NCBI GenBank assembly: GCA_041917055.1
Contig: JAYRYJ010000006.1
Location: 1 to 64,000 of the forward strand
Direction: 5' to 3'
Source of the DNA: Pseudaquidulcibacter sp041917055
Lineage (GTDB): Bacteria > Pseudomonadota > Alphaproteobacteria > Caulobacterales > Aquidulcibacteraceae
DNA: 64,000 nucleotides
Shown here piece after piece: positions 16,818-24,754 of this stretch (position 1 is the stretch's first letter; each line of letters opens with the position of its first letter). The notes beneath the pieces are model-generated. The model saw only the letters and a list, made by a program, of their open reading frames with translations. It did not search any database and was not told the origin of the DNA. The position numbers and the translations under genes were made by a program.

Positions 16818-17687
16818 CTATGATTTGCACGATTGAAGGCATTTTTTTGTGCGGTCTTGATAGGTCACTACGGCTTTTTGAAATTCGGTCGGGTTCGCAA
16901 AATCCCAAATTCCCTTGACCGCCCCTTCGACTACCAATTCATAAATTGCAAAATCTATGGCCTGTGAAAGCGCAAAAAGCCCGGGTTCATTTGACGAAAT
17001 CCCGCCTTCAATTTCCAGAATATCGTCCGTGCCGTCCAAAAATGAAAACACTGACCCTTGCATTAAAACCGAATGCACTGATTTTTCTGACAGCACTGAA
17101 TGCAATACTTCACCGGTGCGGGTTGAGGTTGCGCGCAAAGTTACGGTGACAATATCGCGGCGATTTTCCTTAAACCCGCCAATGCCACGAAAGCGAATGC
17201 CTTTTCCCGATGTTTCGATATTTGAATCATAACCAATTACTGCGCCGTCAATAATAACACCCGCCAGCAATAAAGGGGGCGGCATAAAACTTGTGTCGGC
17301 GGCACTTTGTGATGCGTCACGCATAATGCGACGTTCAAGCGTCAATTTCTCCATTGCCGATCGATCGAGAACTTTGAAAAAGCTTCCCTTCGCCACTTTT
17401 CCCAAACCCTGCATCAATAGTGAAGACGCACCTTGAGAGACGGCGCGCGAATAATTTTGCACGGTTTCGCCCGAAGTCCGCAATTGTCCGGTTTGATCGG
17501 GCATATCATAAACCGCCGCAAAAATCGTCTCTTTCGAGATAGGCAATTCATTTAGCCACTGGTGAACGGCGGTCATCTTCGGGCTTCGTGGGCCCATCAT
17601 AGTTAGATTACCATGTGGCTGGTGCGCGCATGCACCTAGAGCAGATAATCCAATTCCCGATAAAACTGCGCGTCGTGAGAAATTCAT
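16818..17687 (-). CDS. csgG: Curli secretion channel lipoprotein CsgG
   Basis: The ATG at 17687 after GGGGAACTGAA gives 289 residues. CsgG is the outer-membrane lipoprotein pore that exports curlins. Visible CsgG features are AVYDMPDQTGQLR, AVSQGASSLLMQGL, LTLERRIMRD, PPPLLLAGVIIDGAVIGYDS, VTVTLRATSTRTGEVLHSV and the C-terminal helix FAIYELVVEGAVKGIW. The N-terminus NFSRRAVLSGIGLSALGAC combines a twin-arginine-like SRRAVL motif with a lipobox (LGAC), which is odd for CsgG, normally a Sec substrate. One base separates it from csgF upstream. Confidence 0.92.
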   Translation of the reverse strand: MNFSRRAVLSGIGLSALGACAHQPHGNLTMMGPRSPKMTAVHQWLNELPISKETIFAAVYDMPDQTGQLRTSGETVQNYSRAVSQGASSLLMQGLGKVAKGSFFKVLDRSAMEKLTLERRIMRDASQSAADTSFMPPPLLLAGVIIDGAVIGYDSNIETSGKGIRFRGIGGFKENRRDIVTVTLRATSTRTGEVLHSVLSEKSVHSVLMQGSVFSFLDGTDDILEIEGGISSNEPGLFALSQAIDFAIYELVVEGAVKGIWDFANPTEFQKAVVTYQDRTKKCLQSCKS

Positions 17688-17688
17688 T

Positions 17689-18120
17689 TCAGTTCCCCGG
17701 CACAAAAATTGGCACACTGATTATGGTGGTTTCACCGGTTTGTGTGTTGGTTATTGTTAGAGTTATGGAATCGAGGCCACGAACAAAACTAACTGTTTGG
17801 TCGTCAAAGACGACTGTCCCCTCGTCGGCGGCACCTTCACCGAAAATTGCATTTGCGACCTGGGTTGCTAAAGAACTTAAGAGACGCGACTTCAATTGCC
17901 TTACGAATTGCTCGGATTCCGATGCCGCTTCTGCCTGTTTTGACTTTTTTTGCGAATTTGCTGTTCCGGTCAGAAATGATCCGTTTAAAGGATTTCCACC
18001 AAACGCCGGATTGGTCGCTTTATAAATTAATTCAGTGGCACTCGCGCCATTTGCACCGAAAAGCCAAGCAAAATTCAAGGCGATTATAAATTTAAGTGAT
18101 CGTGGTAATACTTTGAACAT
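17689..18120 (-). CDS. csgF: Curli assembly factor CsgF
   Basis: The 143-residue exported protein has a signal peptide (residues ~1-28, ending GASA) followed by the CsgF hallmark LIYKATNPAFGGNPLNGSFL. In E. coli this N-terminal segment inserts into the CsgG pore, and the rest anchors the nucleator CsgB at the cell surface. The remainder has a helical segment (FVRQLKSRLLSSLATQV) and a C-terminal beta region (VSFVRGLDSITLTITNTQTG), matching the family. It is the first gene of the curli operon. No csgE is seen anywhere in the window. Confidence 0.9.
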   Translation of the reverse strand: MFKVLPRSLKFIIALNFAWLFGANGASATELIYKATNPAFGGNPLNGSFLTGTANSQKKSKQAEAASESEQFVRQLKSRLLSSLATQVANAIFGEGAADEGTVVFDDQTVSFVRGLDSITLTITNTQTGETTIISVPIFVPGN

Positions 18121-18259
18121 AAGTATTTTTTGACGCAGAGGTGCGCAATCTACAATCCCATAAATTAGCTATGTAATAAGCATGAATTCACTGACGTTTT
18201 TCGCGGATTTCTACATCAGCCGCCAGGTTTCGCTATTCCGATTTTTCGGTCATAGAGAT

Positions 18260-18525
18260 TAGGGTCAGACCTCATTAATTAACGATTTGAAACGACATTT
18301 TGGCTTGTTCAATACTTGAAAATAGCGCGTTTTTCTTTATTTCATTGAGCGACAAAGTCTTTGGCGTTACAAACGCGCCAAAACATCGCCCTTTGGGTGC
18401 GGCGCTTTTGCGCAATTAGAGCGTCAGAAGTCCTTGAAGTATTCCTATACGTCTGCGGCCTTCTTCCTTCTAATTTCACAAAATCACTCGCATCTCATAC
18501 CATTAATTAATAAGGTCTGACCCTA
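18260..18525. repeat. 266-bp element with 23-bp terminal inverted repeats (MITE-like, structured interior)
   Basis: Arms at 18260-18282 and 18503-18525 are complementary at 22 of 23 positions; the left arm contains AGGGTCAGACCT followed by ATTAATTAA. The interior holds further hairpins: GCGCC/GGCGC around CGCCCTTTGGGTGCG (about 18375-18410), and GAAGTCC..GTATtccTATAC..GGCCTTC (about 18428-18465). The GGTCAGACC-type end is of the kind often seen at REP/IS200-related ends. No transposase is encoded. It occupies most of the 467-base gap between csgF and the chorismate mutase gene; the flanks (18121-18259 and 18526-18587) presumably hold the promoters, but none is clear. Confidence 0.7.
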
Positions 18526-18587
18526 GGCAATACATTGTACCACCTTGTGCCTATATACTTTTTATAAAAATCGTCTAAAGCGACACT

Positions 18588-18917
18588 ATGGATTTAATAG
18601 AGAAAATTGATGCTAAAGTGAAGGCGCCAGCAGAGTGCGAAACTATGAAAGAGGTTCGCGAAGGTGTCGATTCACTTGACCAACAGATTGTCGCTTTACT
18701 TGCAATTCGGCAAAATTATATGAATGCCGCCGCGCGCATAAAGCCTAGCCGCGATATGGTTCGCGATGAGGCGCGCATTGAGGAAGTCGTTGCTAATGTT
18801 AAGGCAAATGCGAACAAAGTCGGCTTATCCCACGCCATAATTGAACCTGTCTATCGACTATTAATCGAAAAATGCATTGAGCATGAGTTTGGAATTTTTG
18901 ACGATTTGCGCCGTTAG
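18588..18917 (+). CDS. Chorismate mutase (AroQ class)
   Basis: The 109-residue all-helical protein converts chorismate to prephenate for Phe/Tyr synthesis. It shows the AroQ pattern: a first helix starting with EVREGVDSLDQQIVALLAIRQ (catalytic Arg and the LL.R core), then AAARIKPSRDMVRDEARIEEVV, and a last helix with IIEPVYRLLIEKCIEHEFG. The PchB-like 'CETM.EVR..ID' opening is typical of alphaproteobacterial stand-alone mutases. It is convergent with the Hpt gene, 5 bases apart. Confidence 0.9.
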   Translation: MDLIEKIDAKVKAPAECETMKEVREGVDSLDQQIVALLAIRQNYMNAAARIKPSRDMVRDEARIEEVVANVKANANKVGLSHAIIEPVYRLLIEKCIEHEFGIFDDLRR

Positions 18918-18922
18918 TTTTT

Positions 18923-19303
18923 TTATGATTTCAAACTATTAATCGCGATTTTATGCTCTATGTGGGCGATTTCGTCTGTCACTTCTTCAAGTGAAGATAT
19001 GATCTGTTCACGCCATATATGTTTTTCGTCGCGCGATAGATTTCCACCGCGTGCTGCTTCCTCTGCCCTGCCGCAAATTTCGGCTAGTTCCCATGCACCT
19101 ATTCCGCGCGCAGAGCCTTTAATCGTATGCGCGCCCACCATAAAGTCAGGCGTTGAATTGGCAGGGTCAAGTAGTTTGCGCCAAATTTCACCCTGTTCTC
19201 GAAATAAACCTAAAACCTCGACCTGCAAGCCACTATCCCCCATGGTCATGCGGTCGAAATGCGCCATGTCAATTTTTTTGCGGTTTTCAGAATCAGGAGT
19301 CAT
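18923..19303 (-). CDS. Hpt-domain phosphotransfer protein
   Basis: From the ATG at 19303 (AAGG six bases upstream; a TTG at 19318 is the alternative) the product is 126 residues, a stand-alone Hpt domain. The phosphorylatable His is in VGAHTIKGSARGIGAWEL, with helices before (FDRMTMGDSGLQVEVLGLF) and after. Such proteins relay phosphate between a hybrid kinase and a response regulator. No hybrid kinase is adjacent, so its partners are elsewhere; the curli two-component genes are 4.6 kb away on the same strand but have a conventional direct phosphotransfer design. Confidence 0.85.
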   Translation of the reverse strand: MTPDSENRKKIDMAHFDRMTMGDSGLQVEVLGLFREQGEIWRKLLDPANSTPDFMVGAHTIKGSARGIGAWELAEICGRAEEAARGGNLSRDEKHIWREQIISSLEEVTDEIAHIEHKIAINSLKS

Positions 19304-19411
19304 TTTGCCTTTTACCAAAATTTAATCTTAGAATCCAAAACTAAACAAAGTGTTCATTTTCCTTTCACAAAGAATGTAATACACTCTCGGTCATATTTTA
19401 TAGGTGAAATT

Positions 19412-20452
19412 ATGACCAATAAATCAGTTTTGAAAGCATCGGCATTTGTATTTTTGGGCGCATTCTTGATAAGCGCGCCGCAATCTTTTGCAAAATCCTT
19501 TAAAGGGCAACATTTCGAATCTTCAAAAGATGTCGGACAATTGCCGCAAAATAATCAAAACAGCCAAAATTCTTATGGCGGTCATGGCGCGAAATTTAAG
19601 GATTTTTCGCCGCCACCTTCGAATAATTCTCAACCGCCTCCGGAACAAAAGAAGTTCTTTAATGCGCCACCAGCAGATAATGGAAATAATGTTTGGCAAA
19701 AGCCGCCGCAAAGCGCGCCAAATCCGCCATCTTTCAAATTTGGTGGCGAAAATGACCATGGAAACAAAGGTGGCGATAATGGATGGCAAAAGCCACCACA
19801 AAGCCCGCCCAATCCGCCATCTTTCAAATTTGGTGGCAATAAAGACTATGGTCATGATGACGGCAATAAGAATTGGCAGGACAAAGACAAAAATTGGGAT
19901 AATCACCAATCAAATCCGCCAAACTCTTATAATGGCAATAATTCAGGCTTCAAATTTAAAGACAATAATTGGAATAATAATCAAAACCAATGGGGTCAAA
20001 AGCATTTTGACAAGCCACAGCAATCCCAAAAATTCACAAATTTCCACTTCAAAAAAGACCGTGGTTATGATTATTGGGGGCCTTATGGCAATTGGAATTC
20101 GTGGAATAATTCTTGGGGCGACCCATATTATTACGCGCGCCGTTGGGGTTTTGACGAATATCACCCTTCCAAAGGATGGCGTCGCGGAAAATATTGGTAT
20201 TCAAACCCATCGCAATGGTCAGATTGGGGCGGCTGGTTCTCATTCTTCCTAAGTTCGGGAATTTGGGGCTTTTCCTATGATTCCGGTTATGATCCATATT
20301 ATTCAAATTATGGTAATGAATGCCTGCGCCTATTTGACGAAGATTGGTATTATGGCAGACGTGCAGTGTTTAGCTTTATCGGATGCCGCGATTATTGGGG
20401 CCGTTTCATCGAAGTCCGCGGAACCCGAAGGTTTGAGAATTATTCCTACTAA
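19412..20452 (+). CDS. Secreted low-complexity protein rich in Asn, Gln, Trp, Pro and Tyr
   Basis: The ATG at 19412 behind AGGTGAAA gives 346 residues. A signal peptide (hydrophobic to PQSFA, residue ~27) is followed by a disordered region with two near-identical blocks, WQKPPQSAPNPPSFKFGG and WQKPPQSPPNPPSFKFGG, spaced ~31 residues apart. An Asn/Gln/Trp-rich stretch (residues ~155-260) follows, then a Trp/Tyr-rich C-terminal part with a more ordered end (YYGRRAVFSFIGCRDYWGRF). I do not recognise a family. Composition resembles secreted matrix or prion-like proteins. Curli genes lie 1.3 kb away on the other strand. Stop codons overlap those of lpxB by 4 bases. Confidence 0.75.
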   Translation: MTNKSVLKASAFVFLGAFLISAPQSFAKSFKGQHFESSKDVGQLPQNNQNSQNSYGGHGAKFKDFSPPPSNNSQPPPEQKKFFNAPPADNGNNVWQKPPQSAPNPPSFKFGGENDHGNKGGDNGWQKPPQSPPNPPSFKFGGNKDYGHDDGNKNWQDKDKNWDNHQSNPPNSYNGNNSGFKFKDNNWNNNQNQWGQKHFDKPQQSQKFTNFHFKKDRGYDYWGPYGNWNSWNNSWGDPYYYARRWGFDEYHPSKGWRRGKYWYSNPSQWSDWGGWFSFFLSSGIWGFSYDSGYDPYYSNYGNECLRLFDEDWYYGRRAVFSFIGCRDYWGRFIEVRGTRRFENYSY

Positions 20453-21600
20453 ATTTTAGACGCGCCGCCATTTATCAACAATTTGGCGGCGCGAATTGCG
20501 GTTGGTTCAGCACCAAAGCCCATTTTTTTCAACGACTCTTGTAAACCCGCCCGTGTTTGCTCGGCAAATTCGGGATTATTCAAATATTTTGAAATATGGC
20601 CGGCAATAGATTGCGGTTTTAAGTCCCATTGCAATAATTCAGGTACGATTTCTTTATTTTGCGCGACATTTACTAAAGAAACGTATTTAGATTTCAAAAG
20701 TAATTTGCGCACAATAATAAATGTCAAATCATCAAGGCGATAGCCGATTACCATTGGCACATTCGCAACTGCCAATTCACTGGTCACAGTCCCCGAACAT
20801 GCAATGGCGCAATCCATTGCGGCAAAGCCATTGGCCTTGTCACTTTCATCAGCAATAATCCAATCGAAACGCGCAGCGTTCTTCTGTTTCAAAATTTCAT
20901 CTTTTACCGCACCTGCCGCAATTGTAAGAAATTTGATTTCGGGATTTTTGCCATGCAAGAGGTTTCCCGCCTCAATAAAATCCGGTAAAATTCGCGCAAT
21001 CTCTTTTTTTCGTGAGCCAGGCAAAATACCGACAATTGTCTTTGTTTCTAAACTAAATTTTGATCGAAATTTTTTGCCATCACCTTTAATTGCACGCGAT
21101 AATGCAGGATTGCCGATTATTCCGACTTTCACATCTAATCCTTCATAAAATGGCGCTTCAAAATCATGGATACACCAAATTTCATCAAAGAATTTCGCGA
21201 TTTTTTTGGCGCGGCCCTTCCGAGTTGCCCATACTTGCGGCCCAACCATTTTTATTATACGAATATTCGGACATAATTTTCGAATTTCTTCGGCGGCACG
21301 AATTGAAAAACCCCATGAATCTATCAAAACAATGGCATCGGGCGCAAATTCAGCGGCAATTCTCGCGGTCTCTTTGGCCTTTTCGCTCGCAATTTTCCAC
21401 ACTTTTAAAGCATCAATATATCCGATTATTGAAAGCGCCGACAAATCCACTTTTGAATAGACACCATTGAGAGCCATTTTTTCAAGACCCACACCTTGAA
21501 TTTCGATTTGCGGAGCGAATTGCTTGATTGCCGCAATGAATTCTGCACCCAATTCATCACCCGATGGTTCGGCGGCAATCACAAAGACTTTTTTAATCAT
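20449..21600 (-). CDS. lpxB: Lipid-A-disaccharide synthase
   Basis: The ATG at 21600, overlapping the lpxI stop by 8 bases, gives 383 residues, normal for the family. The N-terminus is the LpxB hallmark VFVIAAEPSGDELGAEFI; further motifs are IVLIDSWGFSIRAAE, GPQVWATRKGRAKKI, GIIGNPALS and LPGSRKKEIARILPDF. It condenses UDP-2,3-diacylglucosamine with lipid X to form the lipid A disaccharide at the inner membrane. It is the last gene of the lpxD-fabZ-lpxA-lpxI-lpxB run. The product of lpxI, lipid X, is one of its two substrates. Confidence 0.95.
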   Translation of the reverse strand: MIKKVFVIAAEPSGDELGAEFIAAIKQFAPQIEIQGVGLEKMALNGVYSKVDLSALSIIGYIDALKVWKIASEKAKETARIAAEFAPDAIVLIDSWGFSIRAAEEIRKLCPNIRIIKMVGPQVWATRKGRAKKIAKFFDEIWCIHDFEAPFYEGLDVKVGIIGNPALSRAIKGDGKKFRSKFSLETKTIVGILPGSRKKEIARILPDFIEAGNLLHGKNPEIKFLTIAAGAVKDEILKQKNAARFDWIIADESDKANGFAAMDCAIACSGTVTSELAVANVPMVIGYRLDDLTFIIVRKLLLKSKYVSLVNVAQNKEIVPELLQWDLKPQSIAGHISKYLNNPEFAEQTRAGLQESLKKMGFGAEPTAIRAAKLLINGGASKI

Positions 21601-22438
21601 TGTTCTGCTCGCCATTATACCCATAAATGAACATCTTATATTCATTTGCCTTGGCAATTAGTTTGGTTTTATTTACCAAAAGCGCGCCTTCGCTTTCAAT
21701 CGCAATGCCTTTTAAACAGGCGCTTTTTGCGTTTTCAAGGGTTGTTAAGCCAATAGTTGGCAAATCTATTCGGCGGTCTTGAATTGGTTTCGCACATTTT
21801 AGCAAAACGCCTTTTCCCTGCCCCTCTGTTCCCAAAAAATGAGCCGGCAAATTCGCAACGCGTTTGAGCATTTCGTCAGTGCCCTCTTGAGCCTCTATAC
21901 CCAATACCACGCCGTCAGTTACTACACAGCCCTGACCAATATCAAATGACCCGATTGCCTTTGAAATTGTCCATGCTTTTTTAATGTCTTCAAAATCATT
22001 TTCGTCGGGCGAAAATTCGCCGATTTGTCCGGATTCAGCGAACATATTGGCTTCAAATTCTTCCGGACCTGCGATTGCAAAACCTTCTTTTTCAAATTCA
22101 CCAAGGATTACACGCATTAATGCGTCATCGCCTTTTTTCGCAGCACTAAGGATTGATGGAACCATTAAAAGCCCGCGCGCATCAAAGGCGACCTTTGAAA
22201 TATCGGGGCGCTTAACGTAACCGATAAATGCGACGCGCGAAACATTTGCGGCTTTCAATAATTTGAACATTTTGCCAAATTCACCGATTGAGACCCAATC
22301 GCCGTCATAAATATCCAAATCAGAATTCGCTAGACCCTTTATTTTCAACACATAGGGCGAATATAAGTCCGACATAAAACCCAAAAAGACCGAGGGAAAA
22401 TCGCCTTCGCCCGCTATTATGCCGATTTTTTCAACCAT
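21593..22438 (-). CDS. lpxI: UDP-2,3-diacylglucosamine pyrophosphatase LpxI
   Basis: The LpxI (formerly DUF1009) enzyme of ~281 residues replaces LpxH in Alphaproteobacteria and hydrolyses UDP-2,3-diacylglucosamine to lipid X and UMP. The family pattern is visible: KIGIIAGEGDFP at the start, FIGYVKRPDIS, DDALMRVIL, WTISKAIGSFDIGQGCVV and the catalytic-domain segment RRIDLPTIGLTT. An ATG at 22438 one base after the lpxA stop is taken as the start; a GTG at 22447 would add three residues. It overlaps lpxB by 8 bases. Confidence 0.93.
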   Translation of the reverse strand: MVEKIGIIAGEGDFPSVFLGFMSDLYSPYVLKIKGLANSDLDIYDGDWVSIGEFGKMFKLLKAANVSRVAFIGYVKRPDISKVAFDARGLLMVPSILSAAKKGDDALMRVILGEFEKEGFAIAGPEEFEANMFAESGQIGEFSPDENDFEDIKKAWTISKAIGSFDIGQGCVVTDGVVLGIEAQEGTDEMLKRVANLPAHFLGTEGQGKGVLLKCAKPIQDRRIDLPTIGLTTLENAKSACLKGIAIESEGALLVNKTKLIAKANEYKMFIYGYNGEQNND

Positions 22439-22439
22439 A

Positions 22440-23228
22440 TCATTCACGCGGCAAACATAATGGACGTTGCGAGTCCACTTTTACAAAGTCCAAGATTTCA
22501 ATAACTTCGGGAATGTCCGCAAAGCGTTCTTCCACGTCTTCTATTCGTTCTTGCAATGTGCCTTCGTCCGAAAAAAGCATACGATATGCGGCACGCATTT
22601 CATGGATTTGCACGCGCGAAAATCCGCGACGTCTTAGACCGACAATATTCAAACCTGCCAAATGCGCATGGACACCGACAACAGATGCATAAGGAATCAC
22701 GTCAGCTTGAACCGCCGCAAGAAACCCGACAAAGGCATGGCGACCGACGCGGCAAAACTGGTGCACACCGGAAAGCCCGCCCAAAATCACCCTGTCACCA
22801 ATTGTAACATGACCTGCCAAAGCAGCACTATTCGCCATCACGACATTATTGCCGACAATACAATCATGGCCGACATGCGATGAAGCCATAAAGAAACAAT
22901 CATTGCCAACAATCGTTTCGCCGCGCCCTTTGGCGGTGCCGCGGCTCATGGTGACATATTCGCGCATTGTGCATCTATCACCGATTATCAATTTTGTCGG
23001 TTCATCGCGATATGACAAATCCTGTGGCGCGCCACCTAAAACCGCAAAAGAATCGACAACGCAATCGTCACCTAATTGGGTATGATTTCTTACAATACTA
23101 TTATGGCGCAAAACACAACGATCGCCGATTTTTGTATTGGCCTCAACAAAACAATATGCGCCAATTTCAACATCTTTGCCGATTTGTGCAGTTTCATCAA
23201 TAATTGCGGTTGGGTGAATTTTTGCCAT
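22440..23228 (-). CDS. lpxA: Acyl-ACP--UDP-N-acetylglucosamine O-acyltransferase
   Basis: The 262-residue left-handed beta-helix trimer catalyses the first step of lipid A synthesis. Hexapeptide repeats run through residues ~5-185 (IGKDVEIGAYCFVE, IGDRCVLRHNSIV, IVGNNVVMANSAAL and others). The catalytic His is in SSHVGHDC, the GGLSGVHQFCRVGRHAFVG segment is typical, and the C-terminal helices contain LRRRGFSRVQIHEMRAAYR. Start taken at ATG 23228; a GTG at 23234 overlaps the fabZ stop. It sits between fabZ and lpxI, with one base to the lpxI ATG. Confidence 0.95.
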   Translation of the reverse strand: MAKIHPTAIIDETAQIGKDVEIGAYCFVEANTKIGDRCVLRHNSIVRNHTQLGDDCVVDSFAVLGGAPQDLSYRDEPTKLIIGDRCTMREYVTMSRGTAKGRGETIVGNDCFFMASSHVGHDCIVGNNVVMANSAALAGHVTIGDRVILGGLSGVHQFCRVGRHAFVGFLAAVQADVIPYASVVGVHAHLAGLNIVGLRRRGFSRVQIHEMRAAYRMLFSDEGTLQERIEDVEERFADIPEVIEILDFVKVDSQRPLCLPRE

Positions 23229-23230
23229 TG

Positions 23231-23683
23231 TCACATCTCAATCTTCATTGCCGCCCATTCGGCTTCACTCGCAAGTTCGTTATCAACATAAGCCATACCT
23301 TTGAAGCGGAAAACATTGCGGCGCGATTGTGTAACCTCAATGCGCATTTCCAAAACATCACCGGGAACTACGGGGCGGCGGAATTTAGCGCCATCAACTG
23401 ACATAAACATAATTCCGGCGGTCGAAATATCAATATCCAAGGTTCGCGACATAAGAACGGCAGCGGTTTGTGCCATTGCCTCTATTTGCAAAACACCCGG
23501 CATAATCGGTCGATTTGGAAAATGCCCCTGGAAAAACGGCTCATTGCAGGTCAGGTTTTTGATCCCGACAATTGACTTTCCTTCGACATAAGAATGGCAT
23601 TTATCGACCAATAAAAATGGATAACGATGCGGTATGCGTTTCAAGATTTCATTGTGATCCAAATATTCCAGATTCTCAGTCAT
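23231..23683 (-). CDS. fabZ: 3-hydroxyacyl-[acyl-carrier-protein] dehydratase FabZ
   Basis: The 150-residue hot-dog-fold enzyme dehydrates 3-hydroxyacyl-ACP in fatty acid elongation. The motifs are IPHRYPFLLVDK, the catalytic His in GHFPNRPIMPG and the catalytic Glu in LQIEAMAQ. It competes with LpxA and LpxD for 3-hydroxyacyl-ACP, and its place between lpxD and lpxA is conserved in many Proteobacteria. Twelve bases separate it from lpxD. Confidence 0.95.
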   Translation of the reverse strand: MTENLEYLDHNEILKRIPHRYPFLLVDKCHSYVEGKSIVGIKNLTCNEPFFQGHFPNRPIMPGVLQIEAMAQTAAVLMSRTLDIDISTAGIMFMSVDGAKFRRPVVPGDVLEMRIEVTQSRRNVFRFKGMAYVDNELASEAEWAAMKIEM

Positions 23684-23695
23684 AAATATCCCGTC

Positions 23696-24685
23696 CTATT
23701 TATTCGTTTTAGTAAGTTTTTCCAGCCTTACCAATTCTTTTAGCCATTGCATTTTTGGCTTTGCCGGATAACCACCCCAATTTTGACCCGCAGGCACATC
23801 TTTCGACACAATCGCGCCTGCAGATAAAATCGCCTTTTCACCGATTTTAACATGATCAGCAATACCAACGCGACCGCCCATTATCACAAAATCGCCGATT
23901 TCAACAGAACCCGATATACCGCCATAGGCTGCAATTACGACGCCTTGACCCATTTTTACATTATGAGCAATATGACATAGATTGTCGATTTTGGAATTCA
24001 TACCAATTATTGTGTCAATGAAAACGCCGCGATCAATTGTGCAACACGCACCGATTGTGATATTATCTTGAATAATAACGCGACCAAAATGCGGAATATC
24101 CATTGGTTTTTCGCCCAGAACAACGCCGAAACCCGATTTCCCAATAACGCTATTAGCACCGATTTTAACATTATCGCCGATATGGGCGCATTCTATACTA
24201 ACACCCGCACCGATCTCGCAATTTCGACCAATTGTTACACCGTGTCCGATAGTCACATTCGGCGCAATCCTTGTGCCACGTCCGATTTCATTATTTCCGC
24301 CAAACCAAACATTGGGCGCAATGACGAGATCTTCTTCACTATATTCGGGTTCTGCCCCCCAATTGGAGTTTTTCTGACGCATAATTGCACCCGACACCTG
24401 GGCAAACATAGCGCGCGGCGCGGCACAAATTAAAGGTACGCAGGTTTTTGGCAAAAACGGTGCGTGTTTTTCACGAATAAACACCGCCGTGGCCTTTGTT
24501 TGAATCTCGCCCGAATTAGGCGCGAAATCACAATAGGATAAATCGCCAACTTCCGCATTTTCAAGCGAGTTTACTGACGATATGGAAATATCGGCAAAAT
24601 CTTGGGCGACCTCAAACGAAAATTGCGCCGCAAAAGCACGCAGCGCAATTTCTCTATTCATTTCATAAAACCGAGCGTCAGGCAT
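23696..24685 (-). CDS. lpxD: UDP-3-O-(3-hydroxyacyl)glucosamine N-acyltransferase
   Basis: The ATG at 24685 (MPDARFYE, the usual alphaproteobacterial start) gives 329 residues. The enzyme adds the N-linked acyl chain in lipid A synthesis. It has an N-terminal uridine-binding domain (VNSLENAEVGDLSYCD), then hexapeptide repeats forming a left-handed helix, with the catalytic-His region LCHIAHNVKMGQ and a C-terminal helix (MQWLKELVRLEKL). An upstream in-frame extension to 24715 is possible but lacks a ribosome binding site and family support. It follows ompH and bamA, the conserved order. Confidence 0.94.
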   Translation of the reverse strand: MPDARFYEMNREIALRAFAAQFSFEVAQDFADISISSVNSLENAEVGDLSYCDFAPNSGEIQTKATAVFIREKHAPFLPKTCVPLICAAPRAMFAQVSGAIMRQKNSNWGAEPEYSEEDLVIAPNVWFGGNNEIGRGTRIAPNVTIGHGVTIGRNCEIGAGVSIECAHIGDNVKIGANSVIGKSGFGVVLGEKPMDIPHFGRVIIQDNITIGACCTIDRGVFIDTIIGMNSKIDNLCHIAHNVKMGQGVVIAAYGGISGSVEIGDFVIMGGRVGIADHVKIGEKAILSAGAIVSKDVPAGQNWGGYPAKPKMQWLKELVRLEKLTKTNK

Positions 24686-24754
24686 TATTAATGCTCTAAG
24701 TCGAAGGTCAATCAAGTCAAGTCACTAAATGAGACATTTCGTGACTTAGAAGTC

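Noticed and set aside
18361..18520. Reading the interior of the 266-bp element as a transposase remnant
   Set aside because: Minus-strand translation is interrupted by stops and I could not match it to a transposase family with confidence.
19523..20306. Several long frames overlapping the N/W/P-rich protein on both strands
   Set aside because: They are shadows of low-complexity codons in the secreted protein, which has the signal peptide and ribosome binding site.
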